Source of the DNA: Mastigamoeba balamuthi
Taxonomy: Eukaryota; Evosea; Mastigamoebida; Mastigamoebidae
DNA: 64,000 nt
Reading direction: 5' to 3'
NCBI GenBank assembly: GCA_902651635.1
Contig: CACRSC010001917.1
Span: 1,188,801 to 1,252,800, forward strand
The notes under the pieces were generated by a model. The model searched no databases. It saw nothing but the letters and a program-made list of their open reading frames with translations, and was not told where the DNA came from. Made by a program: the position numbers and the translations under genes. Shown here piece by piece: positions 23,679 through 35,072 of the stretch. Every line of letters starts with the position of its first letter. Position 1 is the first letter of the stretch.

Positions 23679-24758
23679 TCAGGGAAGGTCCCAGTGATCC
23701 AGGACCCAGCAGAGCCCCTCTGCCAGCCCCTTGAGGTTGTTGTCCAGGTCGATCTCCTGTACTCGCCACCTCCGCTGCGTGTTCTCGTCGAGCCCCAGCT
23801 CCCTGGCCAGCTCGCACGCACTGCTGGCGCAGCCTGTGTCAGTCCCTGGCGAGTCAACGGGGGCGGAGTGGTGTGCCCACCTGATGCGCGCTCCCTCGGA
23901 GCGGGGCGCGAAGACGACGAGGGGGGCGTCCTTGTTGACGGTCGTGGCGGGCGAGCAGAGGAACTGCACGACCTTCTTGTCGTCGTCGCGGGGCTCGCGC
24001 GGCTTGAGGACGTAGGCGACGCCGTAGGCCCTGGCCACGCAGTACCTGTACTTGGCCCAGAGCCCCTTGAACGGGTCGACCCCGCCGCCCGCCGACGTCT
24101 GCACCGCGCAGAGGGCGATCTCCCTGCCCTCGCCGGCGCGCAGCCCCACGGCGTTGGGGAACATCCCCGTCCGCGCCAGCGGCGGCGCCGGGCTGCTGAG
24201 CACCGCGTGGTACAGCGCCCGCACGCCCCTGCCGACGAGCGGCACCGGCAGCGCCGTCGCCGGCGTCTTGGAGCGCGGGCGCAGCGTGTCGGCGCCAGCA
24301 GCTGCGGGCAGCGCGCGGTCCGCGTTGGCCGCGCAGTTGTCGCGCACGCGGCGCTGCCACGACGGCGGGGCGCCCGCGCAGCCGCGGCCCCCGACGGCCG
24401 CGCGCGACCACTCGGGCGAGGCGCAGAGCCGCGCGTGGACGTCGCGCCAGAGCGCGGGCGCGCGTAGGGCGAGGTACCACTCGGCGCAGACCAGCGAGCA
24501 GCGCGCGATGTCGGCGGGGCGCAGGAACGAGACGACGTGGCAGAGGACGTCGCTGGGCAGCGCTGACGTGGCGCTGGCGGGCTGCGGGGCCGCGGGGCGC
24601 GTGACGGCGGGCAGCAGGGGCTCGGGCGGCGCTGGGCGCAGGCGGTACTGCGGGGCCAGGACGAGGGCGAGGAGGTCAGCGCTGTGGGACCACGCGTACT
24701 GCAGCATGACGCCCAGGCAGACAGCAAGCAGCGCCACGGCGACCGTCGCCCACTCCAT
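23679..24758 (-). CDS. F-box protein with N-terminal membrane anchor
   Basis: An uninterrupted frame of 359 residues starts at ATG 24758. Residues 3-22 are a hydrophobic helix (TVAVALLAVCLGVMLQYAW), likely a signal anchor. Residues about 68-118 form an F-box (LPSDVLCHVVSFLRPADIAR, then CSLVCAEWYLAL, then LWRDV). The remaining 240 residues are an unrecognised, probably substrate-binding region. F-box proteins recruit targets to SCF ubiquitin ligases through Skp1. A membrane anchor would place this one at the ER or another endomembrane. The 5' part (24405-24758) is repeated at 24866-25219 because of the contig join. Confidence 0.85.
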   Translation of the reverse strand: MEWATVAVALLAVCLGVMLQYAWSHSADLLALVLAPQYRLRPAPPEPLLPAVTRPAAPQPASATSALPSDVLCHVVSFLRPADIARCSLVCAEWYLALRAPALWRDVHARLCASPEWSRAAVGGRGCAGAPPSWQRRVRDNCAANADRALPAAAGADTLRPRSKTPATALPVPLVGRGVRALYHAVLSSPAPPLARTGMFPNAVGLRAGEGREIALCAVQTSAGGGVDPFKGLWAKYRYCVARAYGVAYVLKPREPRDDDKKVVQFLCSPATTVNKDAPLVVFAPRSEGARIRWAHHSAPVDSPGTDTGCASSACELARELGLDENTQRRWRVQEIDLDNNLKGLAEGLCWVLDHWDLP

Positions 24759-25325
24759 CGGCCTCGGGGAGCGCAATAAGCGCAGGCCCCGGGGGGAGAT
24801 TCGGCTGATGCGGTACCCGGAAATCTGACAGAAGACGGCGACCACGTGGCCAGTTGACTTCGTGNCGACCACTCGGGCGAGGCGCAAAGCCGCGCGTGGA
24901 CGTCGCGCCAGAGCGCGGGCGCGCGTAGGGCGAGGTACCACTCGGCGCAGACCAGCGAGCAGCGCGCGATGTCGGCGGGGCGCAGGAACGAGACGACGTG
25001 GCAGAGGACGTCGCTGGGCAGCGCTGACGTGGCGCTGGCGGGCTGCGGGGCCGCGGGGCGCGCGACGGCGGGCAGCAGGGGCTCGGGCGGCGCTGGGCGC
25101 AGGCGGTACTGCGGGGCCAGGACGAGGGCGAGGAGGTCAGCGCTGTGGGACCACGCGTACTGCAGCATGACGCCCAGGCAGACAGCAAGCAGCGCCACGG
25201 CGACCGTCGCCCACTCCATCGGCCTCGGGGAGCGCAATAAGCGCAGGCCCCGGGGGGAGATTCGGCTGATGCGGTACCCGGAAATCTGACAGAAGACGGC
25301 GACCACGTGGCCAGTTGACTTCGTG
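24405..25325. repeat. Unmerged 460-nt contig overlap around N at 24865
   Basis: Bases 24405-24864 and 24866-25325 are near-identical over 460 nt, with at least two substitutions (agagcc/aaagcc and gtgacg/gcgacg). They are separated by one N. The right copy contains only the 5' part of the F-box gene and its upstream region. The pattern is an unmerged overlap of contig ends. The substitutions suggest two alleles or low-quality contig ends rather than a real duplicated gene. Confidence 0.9.
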
Positions 25326-25787
25326 GCTCGATTATTTTCTCCCTGTTGAGCCGCAGCCGGAAACGGAACAATGCCGTGCCGCGGGCAACGGCGCGGAGAA
25401 CGTGTGCAGCTGCAGCGGAGCGACCTCTGCTCAGAGCGAAAACGGACCAAAGCACGCCGGATGGCGGGGATGGCAGCCTCAATCGGGACTCTGAGGCCCT
25501 CGCGATCCCCGAAGGCCAAACTCGGCGTATCTTCCTTGCACCTTTACCCCGACGAAAGGCTCGCAATCTCCGGAAGGATACACGGCGAGACCCCCACCAG
25601 CGCGGATGCTCTTCTCCCTCTGGCAAGATCGTGGGACCACAAAACGTTGTTCATTCCGATAACCCGGTTCGCTTGATTGTAGCCACGAAAAGTGACGTGG
25701 CCAATGGATTCTCTCTCTTCTCTCTCCGCCGTGGCAAATTTATGCCCTCTTCAGAATAACCTAGGTATTTCATACCTAAGTTTCCCG
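25326..25787. other. Divergent intergenic region
   Basis: This lies between the F-box gene (-) and the F-box-like gene (+). Composition becomes visibly less GC-rich toward the right. The sequence cctaggtatttcatacctaag just before the right-hand ATG is a near-perfect inverted repeat of unknown meaning. Confidence 0.5.
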
Positions 25788-26944
25788 ATGGAAGTAGAGT
25801 TGGCCTCAGTACTGGAGGTGTTGGGTCCCCAGCTGGGCCCCGTTTCACTCACTCGCCTGTGTTCCACGTGCCATGTGCTGCACTCGGCGCTCCTCCGCAG
25901 CCACACAGTGTGGCAGCACTGCTTCGAGTGCCACTGGCACTGCACGTCTATGGCCGGTACTGTGCCACCACCGTTAGGCTGGCTCCGTGCCGGCCGCTGG
26001 CTTACGGAGACGTTCGCTCCGGCCAATGGCGACTGGCGGTCTGCTTGCATCCACCGGTGTCTCTACGACAGGTGAGTAACAGCACCTCTTTTTTTTCGCT
26101 GCTCCATTATCAGTCTGGGCTCATAGCTTCCTTCCATCAATAACTGAACCGTGAAACAGGGAGGTGGATAGGGCGATCATGAGGGGAGCGCTGGGATTCA
26201 TATCAATGGCACAAAGCATACCTACGTCGGCCCTGCGATTTGGCCCCTATGGTGGCCCAATTTCTGCAGGAATGATGTACGGCTTTGCATTGGTTCGCAC
26301 TCAGCACTCACCGTTCTCCCTCTCTGTCCGACCTCTTATAATGTTCCCACTTTGCAACTGGGGGATGGTTCCCAGGCAGGTCCCAGAGGCAGCACGGAGG
26401 TCATGTTCCATGTGCCGCTCGACATCGTTGTGGAGAACATGGACGACCTCGTTGCCAAGTTAATGGCAGCTTTCCTCCTCCTCACTGCCCCCGACGGCGT
26501 GTGTGTCTCGGTCACAGGCCATTGCAGAACTGATTGGCTGTGGCCACATGTATTTCAGCGTGATGGCGGCAGTTGCAGCGCCAGACTCTCCTCTCGAGTA
26601 CAATCCCATCTCACTTATGTCAGCACTCATACTCAACTCTGCTGCAGCCACTGTCGGGCTCTCTTGGACTGCAGCCCTTTATCTCACTGCACAATCGCGT
26701 CAGCGTTACTTGCTGTGCGGACGGGTCGTTCGGAGTGGAGACGAGGATGCAAGAGGACCCCGCTACCACTATTGTGTGGGGACAGCGACTGCTAGACGTG
26801 CTGAGGAACAACCCGCCCACCGCACTCGCCGGGGTGGAACCTGATGACGCTCCGCAAGTGCCATGGAGGGCATCCATGGAAGCCATGACCCAGTTTGGGA
26901 GAGCTGATTCCGGAGCAAGGAATTGGGTCATACCGTGTGCATAA
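25788..26944 (+). CDS. F-box-like protein
   Basis: Five exons (25788-26071, 26160-26251, 26380-26450, 26518-26559, 26648-26944) close in phase to 261 residues. The N-terminus (LARLCSTCHVLHSAL-like pattern, then HTVWQHCF and W-rich repeats) resembles a degenerate F-box. It has a leucine-rich start, a conserved C/W spacing and a following helical region. The remainder is not recognised. Codon use is less GC-biased than in most neighbours. The second and third exon borders are the least certain. It is probably a substrate adaptor of an SCF ligase, but this rests on a weak pattern. Confidence 0.55.
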
Positions 26945-27179
26945 GGAATAAACAGTCAGCTTCTTTGGGAAATTCGCATCCCCAGATTCGTCAGCCCCCG
27001 TCCTTTCCCCAGATGATAGATGACTCGACAGAGAATCTTCTGGTGAATGGAGCATCAGACAGGCTCGACGTGAGGACACGCAAGCAGCAGAACTACACTT
27101 GACACATACAGAGTGTTTGTCACGCCATACACATCCATAAAGCCAAATGAAGCACTCCCTGTGCATTCACTGCAGTCAA

Positions 27180-29788
27180 CTAGATCGAGAAGCTGAAGCG
27201 GGCGATGGGGTGGGAGCCGTTGGAAGTTCCCGCGAGGATGAGCGACAGCAACGCGCGCGCCTCCTCGTGATCGAGCACGTTGCGCCTGGCCCTCGAAGGG
27301 AACAGCCCAACCCTGACGCTGTGCCCGTGCGTCTGCGCCTCGAACATGTCCTCGTCTGTCTGATCGTCCCCTGTATGTTGCCGTGAATACGATAGTGGAT
27401 GGCGCTTGGTCAGAAGGCTCACCCATTGTGAGAATGAAGTCGGGGGCAGGGGAGAGATCGTTGATGTACGCCACGAAGAAGTCGCCTTTGCTCGACCCGA
27501 TGGTCTTCACCTCCAGTGCCTTCAGAAAACAAGCAACGCGTAAGCGAACACTTGGTGCGAGCTGGGCGCACCTCCTTGGCGTCGAGGACGCGGACGGGGA
27601 GCCCCGCGGTGTTGGAGGTGATGTTGGACTTGAGCGCCATCACGGCCTCGTAGACCTTCTGCCTCTCGACGGCGTGGAACGCGCTGTAGCTCGCACGGTA
27701 GTGGAAGACGAGCGAGAACTCCTTCTCCTCAATCATCGACCCGGGGAGCATCCGCGCCGCGGCCTCCATCTCGGGGCGCACGCCCTGCTTCCACTTGTCG
27801 TCGCAGAACACCTTGACGTTCTTCTCCCACCTCCCGCGGTTGCGCGTCCACGACCACGACCCGTGCTCGGCCGCCAGGTCGATGGGGAGGTGTCCGAGCC
27901 ACTCGCCCAGCGTGTGCCTGTCGCGGCCAGAGAGCACCAGGACGGTCGTGCGCGGGACGTGCGCGAGGTCCGAGAGGAGCACCAGGAGGTCCTCGTCGGG
28001 CTTGGCGTCGGCGGGGTTGTTGACAAACGGGACCAGCGTGCCGTCGTAGTCGAGGACGACCAGGCGGTTTTTGGCGGATATGAAGTCGGACACGAGGGCG
28101 CGCCGGCCCTCGTCATCCATCTCGCATACCTCGAGGCGCTTCTGCATTTCCTTGGCATCCGCAAGCGACTTGAAGATCGAGGCCGTCCACGAGCCCACGT
28201 CCGAGCTCGCGAGCCTGAAGGCCATCTTCCTGTTGCGCTCCACCTGCTCAGCTGCGGGCATCGCGAACGCGCTGCGCAGGCCTCCGATGACGCTGTCGAT
28301 GCTGTTCGGGTTGACGACGACGGCCTCTATCAGCTCCTTGGCGGCGCCGGCGAGGTCGCTCAGGATAAGCACGCCGGGGCCCTCGGCGTGGACCGCGACG
28401 TACTCCTTGGCGCACAGGTTCATGCCGTCGCGCAGGGGGATGATGAGGCCCACGTCCGAGGCCGCGTAGAGCACCGCGAGGTCGTCCACGGGCAGGGAGC
28501 GGTACATGTAAACGACGGGGGTCCACGCGGGCGTGGAGAACTCGCCGTTGATCTCGCCGACGAGCTTATCCACCTCGCACTTCAGCTCCGCGTACCTGTC
28601 GACGCCCGTGCGCGAGGGCACGACGACGAAGACGAAGGCTACCCTCGAGGCCCACCCGGGCGACTCCTGGAGGAACGCGCGGACTGCCCGCAGAGCCTCG
28701 GGCAGCCCCTTGGTGTAGTCCAGCCGCGAGACGCTGAACACGACCTTCTCGACGTTCAGGCGGGCCCTCAGCTGCCGCACCGCCTGCGCGCACTTGCTCG
28801 ACTCGGCCACCATCCTCCATCTCGCAAAGTCGATACCCATGGGGAAGGCCGACACCTGGAGCTCGAGATCAGCAGAGTGCACCGGCTGGCGACGGGCTTC
28901 GGAGGGAGGGCACCTGGATGAGGTGGCCGTGCTTCGGTGCGGGGGCGGGGACGAGAGCGCGGCCGAGGACGAAGCAGACGCCGTGCAGGCGGCTGGCGCA
29001 GCCGATGAAGTTGGAGACGTACTCGGGCGTGTGGAGCCCCAGCAAGTCGACCTGCAGCAGGCTCTCGACGAGGGCCACGTGGTTGGGCAGCAGGCGCAGC
29101 ACGTCGACGTGCGGGAACGGTATGTGCAGGAAGAAGGCCATCCGAACCTCGCCGCCGAGCAGCCTCCTGAGCTCCCTGGGCAGCATCTGCGGACGGTTGC
29201 GGTCGTGAGCGCAGGCGGGGGTGGTGAGAGGCGCCGGCGTACGAGCAGGTGGTAGTCGTGGATCCAGATCGTGTCCCCGGGGCGGTACAGCCTGACGATC
29301 TCCCTCGCGAAGAGCCTCGTCACCTCCAGGAACGCAGCGTACTCCTCGTCGAGCGACCTGTTGCGCGGTCGCAGCAGCTCAGACTTCATTGTTCGCACGG
29401 AGCGTAGCAGCGCACTTGGAGAACGACGACATCGAGTGGAACATGGGCCAGAGGGCCCCGTTGCAGTACCCTGCGGGGAATGGGGGGCTTGTGAGGGGAA
29501 TACGTGGCAAACGAGAGAGGAAGGCGGACCCTCGTAGAACTTCTCGCTGAGGTCCTGGGGGAGGAACACGGGGTGCAGGCCCTGAGCCCGGAGGAACTCG
29601 CGCGCGCGCTGGAGGTCGTGGTCCGCGACGGGGCCGGGCCAGCCGACCCACAGCACGTCGCAGCAGCGCACAGACGAGAGCCCCGAGACTAGCCCTCCGT
29701 TGCTCCGCGCGAACGTGACGCCCCCGGGGCCGCAGTGCGCCGAGACGGGCAGCCTGTTGGCGACCATGATGATCCTGCCTTCCCCCAT
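27180..29788 (-). CDS. TPS: Trehalose-6-phosphate synthase/phosphatase (bifunctional)
   Basis: Seven exons (29788-29530, 29470-29416, 29357-29243, 29186-28914, 28855-27572, 27519-27423, 27370-27180) close exactly in phase to 757 residues. The GT20 synthase half shows MVANRLPVS, WVGWPG, YCNGALWPMFH, IWIHDYHLL, FFLHIPFP, VSRLDYTKG, IPLRDGMNL and VNPNSIDSV. It makes trehalose-6-phosphate from UDP-glucose and glucose-6-phosphate. A HAD trehalose-phosphatase half follows, with VVLDYDGTLVPF, LVLSGRDRHTL and DQTDEDMF near the end. Both active sites look intact, so one protein may make trehalose for stress or encystment. Short introns break up the N-terminal part. The start is the first ATG before the conserved NRLP; an upstream exon is possible. 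Confidence 0.93.
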
Positions 29789-30087
29789 CTCCCGCGGGCA
29801 GCGCTGCGAGCAATGGCAAGCTCCCCTTCGTAGGAGTGATGATGAAGAGACGACCGTTTGCAAGCGCCCGGATGCACGGCTCGCATCGTCTCCGTCGCCG
29901 GTTGTAATCGCGTTTCGGATGGAAGAAATGCGGGGGAATACACGTGCGTTTCCGCAAAGCTCGGAGGGCAAACAGGAAACTCGGAAACGAACACCGAAAA
30001 AGCAATTGTATATGTGTCAAATTGTGCACAAAGCGTACTTCGCAGTTTGTCCTCTGCACCGCGACCCCCGCGCGCGCGCGCGCCCCC

Positions 30088-31640
30088 TCAGATGAACGGC
30101 AGCCCGCCCACCGGCATCCTCGCGACCTGGGCCAGGACGACGCCGCCCGCGCCGTCGAGGGGCCCCGCGCTGGCGTACATCGGGGGCGACGGGTACACGT
30201 GGAACGCCGACGCCTTGCTGCCGATCCTGACGGCCGGCACGAGCACCGCCTGCGGGGGCGACGCGCTGCCCAGCCGCGTGCTGTCGGGCAGCGCCTGCGA
30301 CGGCGGGCTCTGCTCGTCGAGGCTGCTGCTCGAGGCCGCGGTCGCCGCGGCGGCGGCCATCTGGCGCTCGCGCTGCTTCTTCTGCGCGCGCATGCCCGTC
30401 TTGGACTGCAGCAGCAGCGGCTCCGTCGCAGCGCGCCCGGCCAGCGTCCCGTTGACGTAGACGCTGAACACGATGTGCACGCGGCCCCCCAGGTGCAGCC
30501 GCGACGAGTTGCAGTTGCTGCCCGAGGAGAAGGGGGGGGGGATCGAGAGAATAGCGGGTGAGAAAGAGGACAATTACAGAGACATTGTCCTTTGTGCCCC
30601 CCGCCGCCGCGGACGTGTCAATGTGACGTCCCGGGTCAGGAAATGGGCATTGTTGGCCCGGGGGGATATTGCCGGGGTTTTGTACCTCACGCAGCGGTAG
30701 AAGACGAACGTGCGCTCGAACGGGGTCGTCGGGGGGTTCTCGGCCATCTCGCCGCTGACGAAGACGTTGGGCGTGCCCTTCTCCGCGCAGCAGCGCTGGC
30801 ACGGCTCGAGCGCTGCGTGCGGGGCGCCGCGCGTGAGCCAAAATGCCATTTATCCCGCATTGAAAAAAGTTGAAAAGGCGTGAGGAAAAAGCGGAAAACC
30901 CGACGGAACGGGTTTCCGGCGGCTGGCTGCGCACGGGGGCTGTCCTCGGTGTCCCTGTGGTGGACGGTGGCGCGCATGCCGGCCTCCCTGATGTCGCTCA
31001 CGCTGACCCCGTGCCTCTCGATCCACGCGACGGGGGCCACGAATATCAGCTGCGGGCATGGAAGGCGGGGGGTTAATATGTACGTGAGGCCAGGTCGTGA
31101 TCACTGAAGTGCATAGAAGTATTTTTGGAGCGATGGAAATATTTCGGTGGCGTTTGTGTGCGGATTGCCCCACCCCCCTCGCGCGCACGCTTTAGCCCCC
31201 GTATCCCACGCGCGCGGGTTGGGCGTTCAACGAGTGTCGCGACGCGGAAGGACGGGGGGCGCCGGGGGACGCGGTGCGGGTCACCTGGAACGGGATGGTG
31301 CGGTAGATGCTCGAGGTGGACACGAGCAGCGTCGGGCGAGGAACGTCCCCCATCTGCCACTTTACAATTTTCTGTGTGATTTTATCCGAAAATCCCGTCG
31401 TCCGCGGTAGTGCCGCACAATGTCCTCGCCACGAGTGAACTTGAACTCGAGTTCCTCGGTGGGCGATCCCCGCGCCCCGGGCCGGGGCGAGCAGCGGCGC
31501 ACCAAAGGGTGTCTTCGGGCCCGGTGGGGGGCCTCAGAATGGGGGCTGGAAAATGAGAAAACCGGGTCTTTTTGGAAGCTTCTACACCGCTCGTCTAGTT
31601 CCGGATCCGGTCTCGGACCCGGTGACAAATTCTACATGCA
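30088..31640 (-). CDS. Possible DNA-binding/transcription regulator, unrecognised
   Basis: Five 3' exons are firm by phase (31419 upward, 31371-31285, 31049-30935, 30812-30686, 30517-30088); the first exon and start are not resolved. The readable protein runs through EFKFTRGEDI, PTLLVSTSSIYRTIPF and VAWIERHGVSV. It continues through CQRCCAEKGTPNVF, FERTFVFYRCVS and SRLHLGGRVHIVFSVYVNG, then EPLLLQSKTGMRAQKKQRER. A beta-rich core with cysteine pairs, then a strand pattern ending in a basic KKQRER tail, faintly recalls Mga2/Spt23- or CSL-like regulators. The resemblance is weak and from memory. The last 100 residues are low-complexity and proline/serine-rich. The family should be treated as unknown. 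Confidence 0.5.
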
Positions 31641-31945
31641 TCGTGTCGACAGGGCATCGCACCGTTTGGACCCTTCTCTCTGCCCAATGCTGGTATCTTG
31701 GCTTTTCTGAAGAGGGCAGCATCTCCGCTATCGGCCAAGGCGTGCAAGGAAAAGTCTCGGGTCGCAAAGCACCTCGGCCGGGCGGCTGATTCTACAACCG
31801 GCGGTACGGACGATCACAGGGGGGGACCTCCCCCCAGCCCTGCTCAACAGCACCCATCCCACCCACCGCGTGGGGCTCGGTCTTGACTCACGTACGTGTG
31901 TTTTTGTTCTTGGCTTGGCACCTGTGCGTGGGAAACGAACGATCA
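31641..31945. other. Intergenic, no gene seen
   Basis: This lies between the unresolved start of the possible regulator and the stop of GRP94. It may contain the missing first exon of the regulator. No other feature was recognised. Confidence 0.45.
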
Positions 31946-34817
31946 TCAAAGCTCGACTCGGGGCTCCTCGCTCTTGGGGGCCTCCTCACCCTCAGCGGGC
32001 TTGGCCTCTCCCGACTGGGGGGCCTCGTCCTTCTCCAGCGGCACGTCCTCAACCTTGTTGGGGTCGACGCCGAGGCTGCGGGCGAGCAGGGCGTTGATCT
32101 CGGTCGAGAACTCGTTCGAGTCCTTGTCGATGGGGAAGCCGCTGCTGACCATGGCCGTCCAGTACAGAGCCTTGGCGGTGCCCACGTTGGCCTCGTCCTT
32201 CTCGTCCTGCTCGACGCGGCGCTGCAGCTCCGTGACGATCGGGTGGCCCGGGTTGAGCTCGAGGATCTTGCTGCTGCCCATCGGGCTGCCCCTGCCGTGG
32301 GCGCGCAGCACGCGCTGCATGTTGGCGCTGGGGCCCCACTGCGGCGAGACGACCGCGGCCGGCGTCCTCGTCAGCTTGTTCGAGGCAGAGACCTTCATGA
32401 CGCCGTACGACGCCAGCGTCGTCTTGAGCCAGTCGCACAGCTTCTGGATGCGCTCCGCGGCCGCCTTGGCCTTGGCGTCGTCGACCGCGTCGAGCTTGAT
32501 GCCGTCGACGGCGATGTTGATCAGCTGCTTCCCGGCGTACTTGCCCAGCTTCGTCGCCACCCACTCGTCGGCCGCGTCGTGCATCAGCAAGACCTGTGTT
32601 GGCTCGGTGTCAGCACGCCCGAATCAACTGTGCGTCTCGGGGGAGAGAGCAAGAGACGGCGTACCTCGAAGCCGTTGCGGGTGAGGCGCTCGAGCAGGGG
32701 CGAGGCGCGGACAGAGTCGTACGACTCGCCGGCGAGGTAGTAGATGCCGACCTGCGAGTCCTTCATCCTCGACACGTACTCGTCGAGCGACGTGTAGTTG
32801 CCGTCGGCAAACGCGGTCGTGTGGAACAGCGCGACCTTGGAGAGCCTGTCGCGGTTGTGGTCGTCCTCGATGATGCCGTACTTGACGGCGACGGCGTACT
32901 GCTCCCAGAACTCCTTGTACCTGCCCGTGCGGTCCGTGTCGTTCTTGAACAGCTCCTGGATCATCTGCACCGACTTGCGCACGAGCTTCGTCTTGATCGA
33001 GTCGAGTGTCTTGCTCTCCTGCAGGTGCTCGCGGCCGACGTTGAGCGGCAGGTCGTCGGAGTCGACGACGCCGCGCACGAACCCGAGGTACGGCGGCATC
33101 ACGTCGTACGTGCCCGTCACGAACACGCGGCGCACGTACAGGCGAACGTTGTTCTCGTGCGACTTGGGTGCCGAGTCGAACAGGTTCTGGGGCGCGAACT
33201 TGGGGATGTAGAGCAGCGCGCGGAACTCGTGGTCGCCCTCGGCGGTGAAGTGGATGCGCGTCAGGGGCTCGCCGCCGTCGTGCGAGATGGTCTTGTAGAA
33301 CGCGTTGTACTCCTCGTCGCTGATGGTCTTGGGCGAGCGCAGCCAGATGGGCTTGACGCTGTTGACGACCTCCCAGCCCCACACCGTCTGCTGGATCGTC
33401 TTCTTGGGGCCCTCGGCCTCCTCGTGCTCCTCAGTCTCGTCCTCGTCCTCCTTCTTCTCGGCCTCCTCGCCCTCCTTCTTCTCCTCGTCCTTCTTCTCGT
33501 CCAGCGTCACCTTCTCCTCCTCCTCCTTGGGCTCCTCGGGGGCGGGGACCGTCTCCTCGTGCGACGCCCACACGTAGATGGGGAAGTTGATGAACTCAGA
33601 GTACTTAGTCGCGATCTCCTTCAGGATGGCAATGCTCGTGTAGCGGTCCTGTGCGTTGATACTCCCCGTTAGATACTCCGGAGCAGAATATTGTCTTCGT
33701 GACGTTGGCAGCAATCTGATGCTGGGAAGGGCTGGGAGTGCTCTGCGCTCGGGGGACGTGCCTTCTCCGAGGGCTTGAGGTGCAGCGTAATCTCGGTGCC
33801 GCGGCCGAGGCTGTCGCCAGACTCGTCCTTGCGGACGGTGAACTCGCCGTTGGCGTCGCTCTCCCAGATGTACTGGTCGTCCTCGGTGCTCTTGCTGCGC
33901 ACCGTCACGCGGTCCGCGACGAGGAAGGCGCTGTAGAAGCCGACACCGAACTGGCCGATCAGGTCAGACCCCGTCTTGGGCTCCTGCCCGGCGGCCTCGT
34001 GGCTCTTCAGGAACTCTGTCGTTGTAGAAGGGGGCCACGTGAGAATCGATTTCCGAGGGTTGTCACGGGTGCTTTTGCTCACCGACGGTCCCCGAGTGTG
34101 CGATGGTGCCGAGGTTCTTGATGAGATCCGCCTTGGTCATGCCGATGCCGCGGTCGCGGATCGTCAGCGTGCCGGCCTCGGGGTCAGCCTTGATCTGTTG
34201 GCAAGGTGGCATACGGCGTTAGAGGGGATGGGGCCTGGGGCCTGGCTGGCTTGTTGGGGGGTGGAGTGGGATCAGTTGCCTTGAGCTCGAGCTTGGCCTC
34301 GTCGCCAGTGCCAAGAAGCCCCGCGTTGCTCAGAGCCAGGAACCTGATCTTGTCCAGGGCCTGTGCCAATAAAGTAGTACGGTGAGGTCTTCGGGAGCAC
34401 GGGCAGGAGGGGACTGGGGTCCAATCAGCGGGCCAAGAGGCCACAAGAGGGCGGGGCGCACGTCAGAGCCGTTCTGCGGGGGGGAGAGAGGGAAGCGCAA
34501 AAGTGAGTTTGGTTTGGCAGGCTGACGCGTCGACTGGGTCGGACTCACGGAGATGAGCTCGCGGAGGAAGATGTCCTTGTTCGAGTACAGCGAGTTGATG
34601 ATGAGCTTCATGAGGCGCTGGACCTCGGCCTGGAAGCCGAACTTCTCGACGCCCGGCGCCGACTCCTCAGCCGCAACAAACGGCACTGCACGGGGACGCA
34701 GCAGGCAACTCTGAGACGCCGCCTCCTCCCTCCGAGCGCAAAGGGGAGCGCCGCATAGGACTCACGGGAGAAGAGCGCGAGGGCCGCCAGAACGACGACA
34801 ACCTTGTACTTGTTCAT
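31946..34817 (-). CDS. ER HSP90 chaperone, GRP94/endoplasmin
   Basis: Eight exons (34817-34766, 34685-34549, 34473-34462, 34360-34280, 34194-34083, 34015-33762, 33675-32665, 32593-31946) close exactly in phase to 768 residues. A signal peptide ([17 protein letters not shown]) precedes the GHKL ATPase domain. Motifs present are [34 protein letters not shown] and [14 protein letters not shown]. An acidic charged linker, a middle domain with the conserved VGREHLQ and a dimerisation domain follow. The C-terminus ends RVEL, a deviant of the KDEL retention signal. Exon 3 is a 12-nt microexon encoding only NGSD, with the Mg-coordinating asparagine. Introns 34279-34195 and 33761-33676 have GC donors. 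It folds secretory and surface proteins. Confidence 0.95.
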
Positions 34818-35072
34818 GTGGACGAGGTTATTTAGACACTGATCGCAACACACAACACGCGCAACACGCCGGTATTGCGGCCACAGAACAAAAAAATCTA
34901 CGCCTTGTCATCGGAAATGACATCACGGGCGCTAGATACGCGTATCTCCCCTAATACCAAATGGCAGTGATATCAGTGTATATCTGGAGCCAGAGGAGAG
35001 CAAAGGCTTGTCGTTCAGAAAAAGGAATCTCCGTCATCAACAGTCCCGATCAGTTCAGAGGAGAGCGTTGTG

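Noticed and set aside
24866-25219. A second, partial F-box gene
   Set aside because: It is part of the 460-nt duplicated contig end next to the N and stops exactly at the join.
27383-28921. Long plus-strand ORF (512 codons) opposite the trehalose synthase gene
   Set aside because: It is a mirror frame caused by strong GC third-position bias. The minus strand holds every GT20 motif.
32596-33672. Long plus-strand ORF opposite GRP94
   Set aside because: Composition is leucine/valine/arginine-rich and repetitive, typical of an antisense shadow. The minus strand is clearly HSP90.
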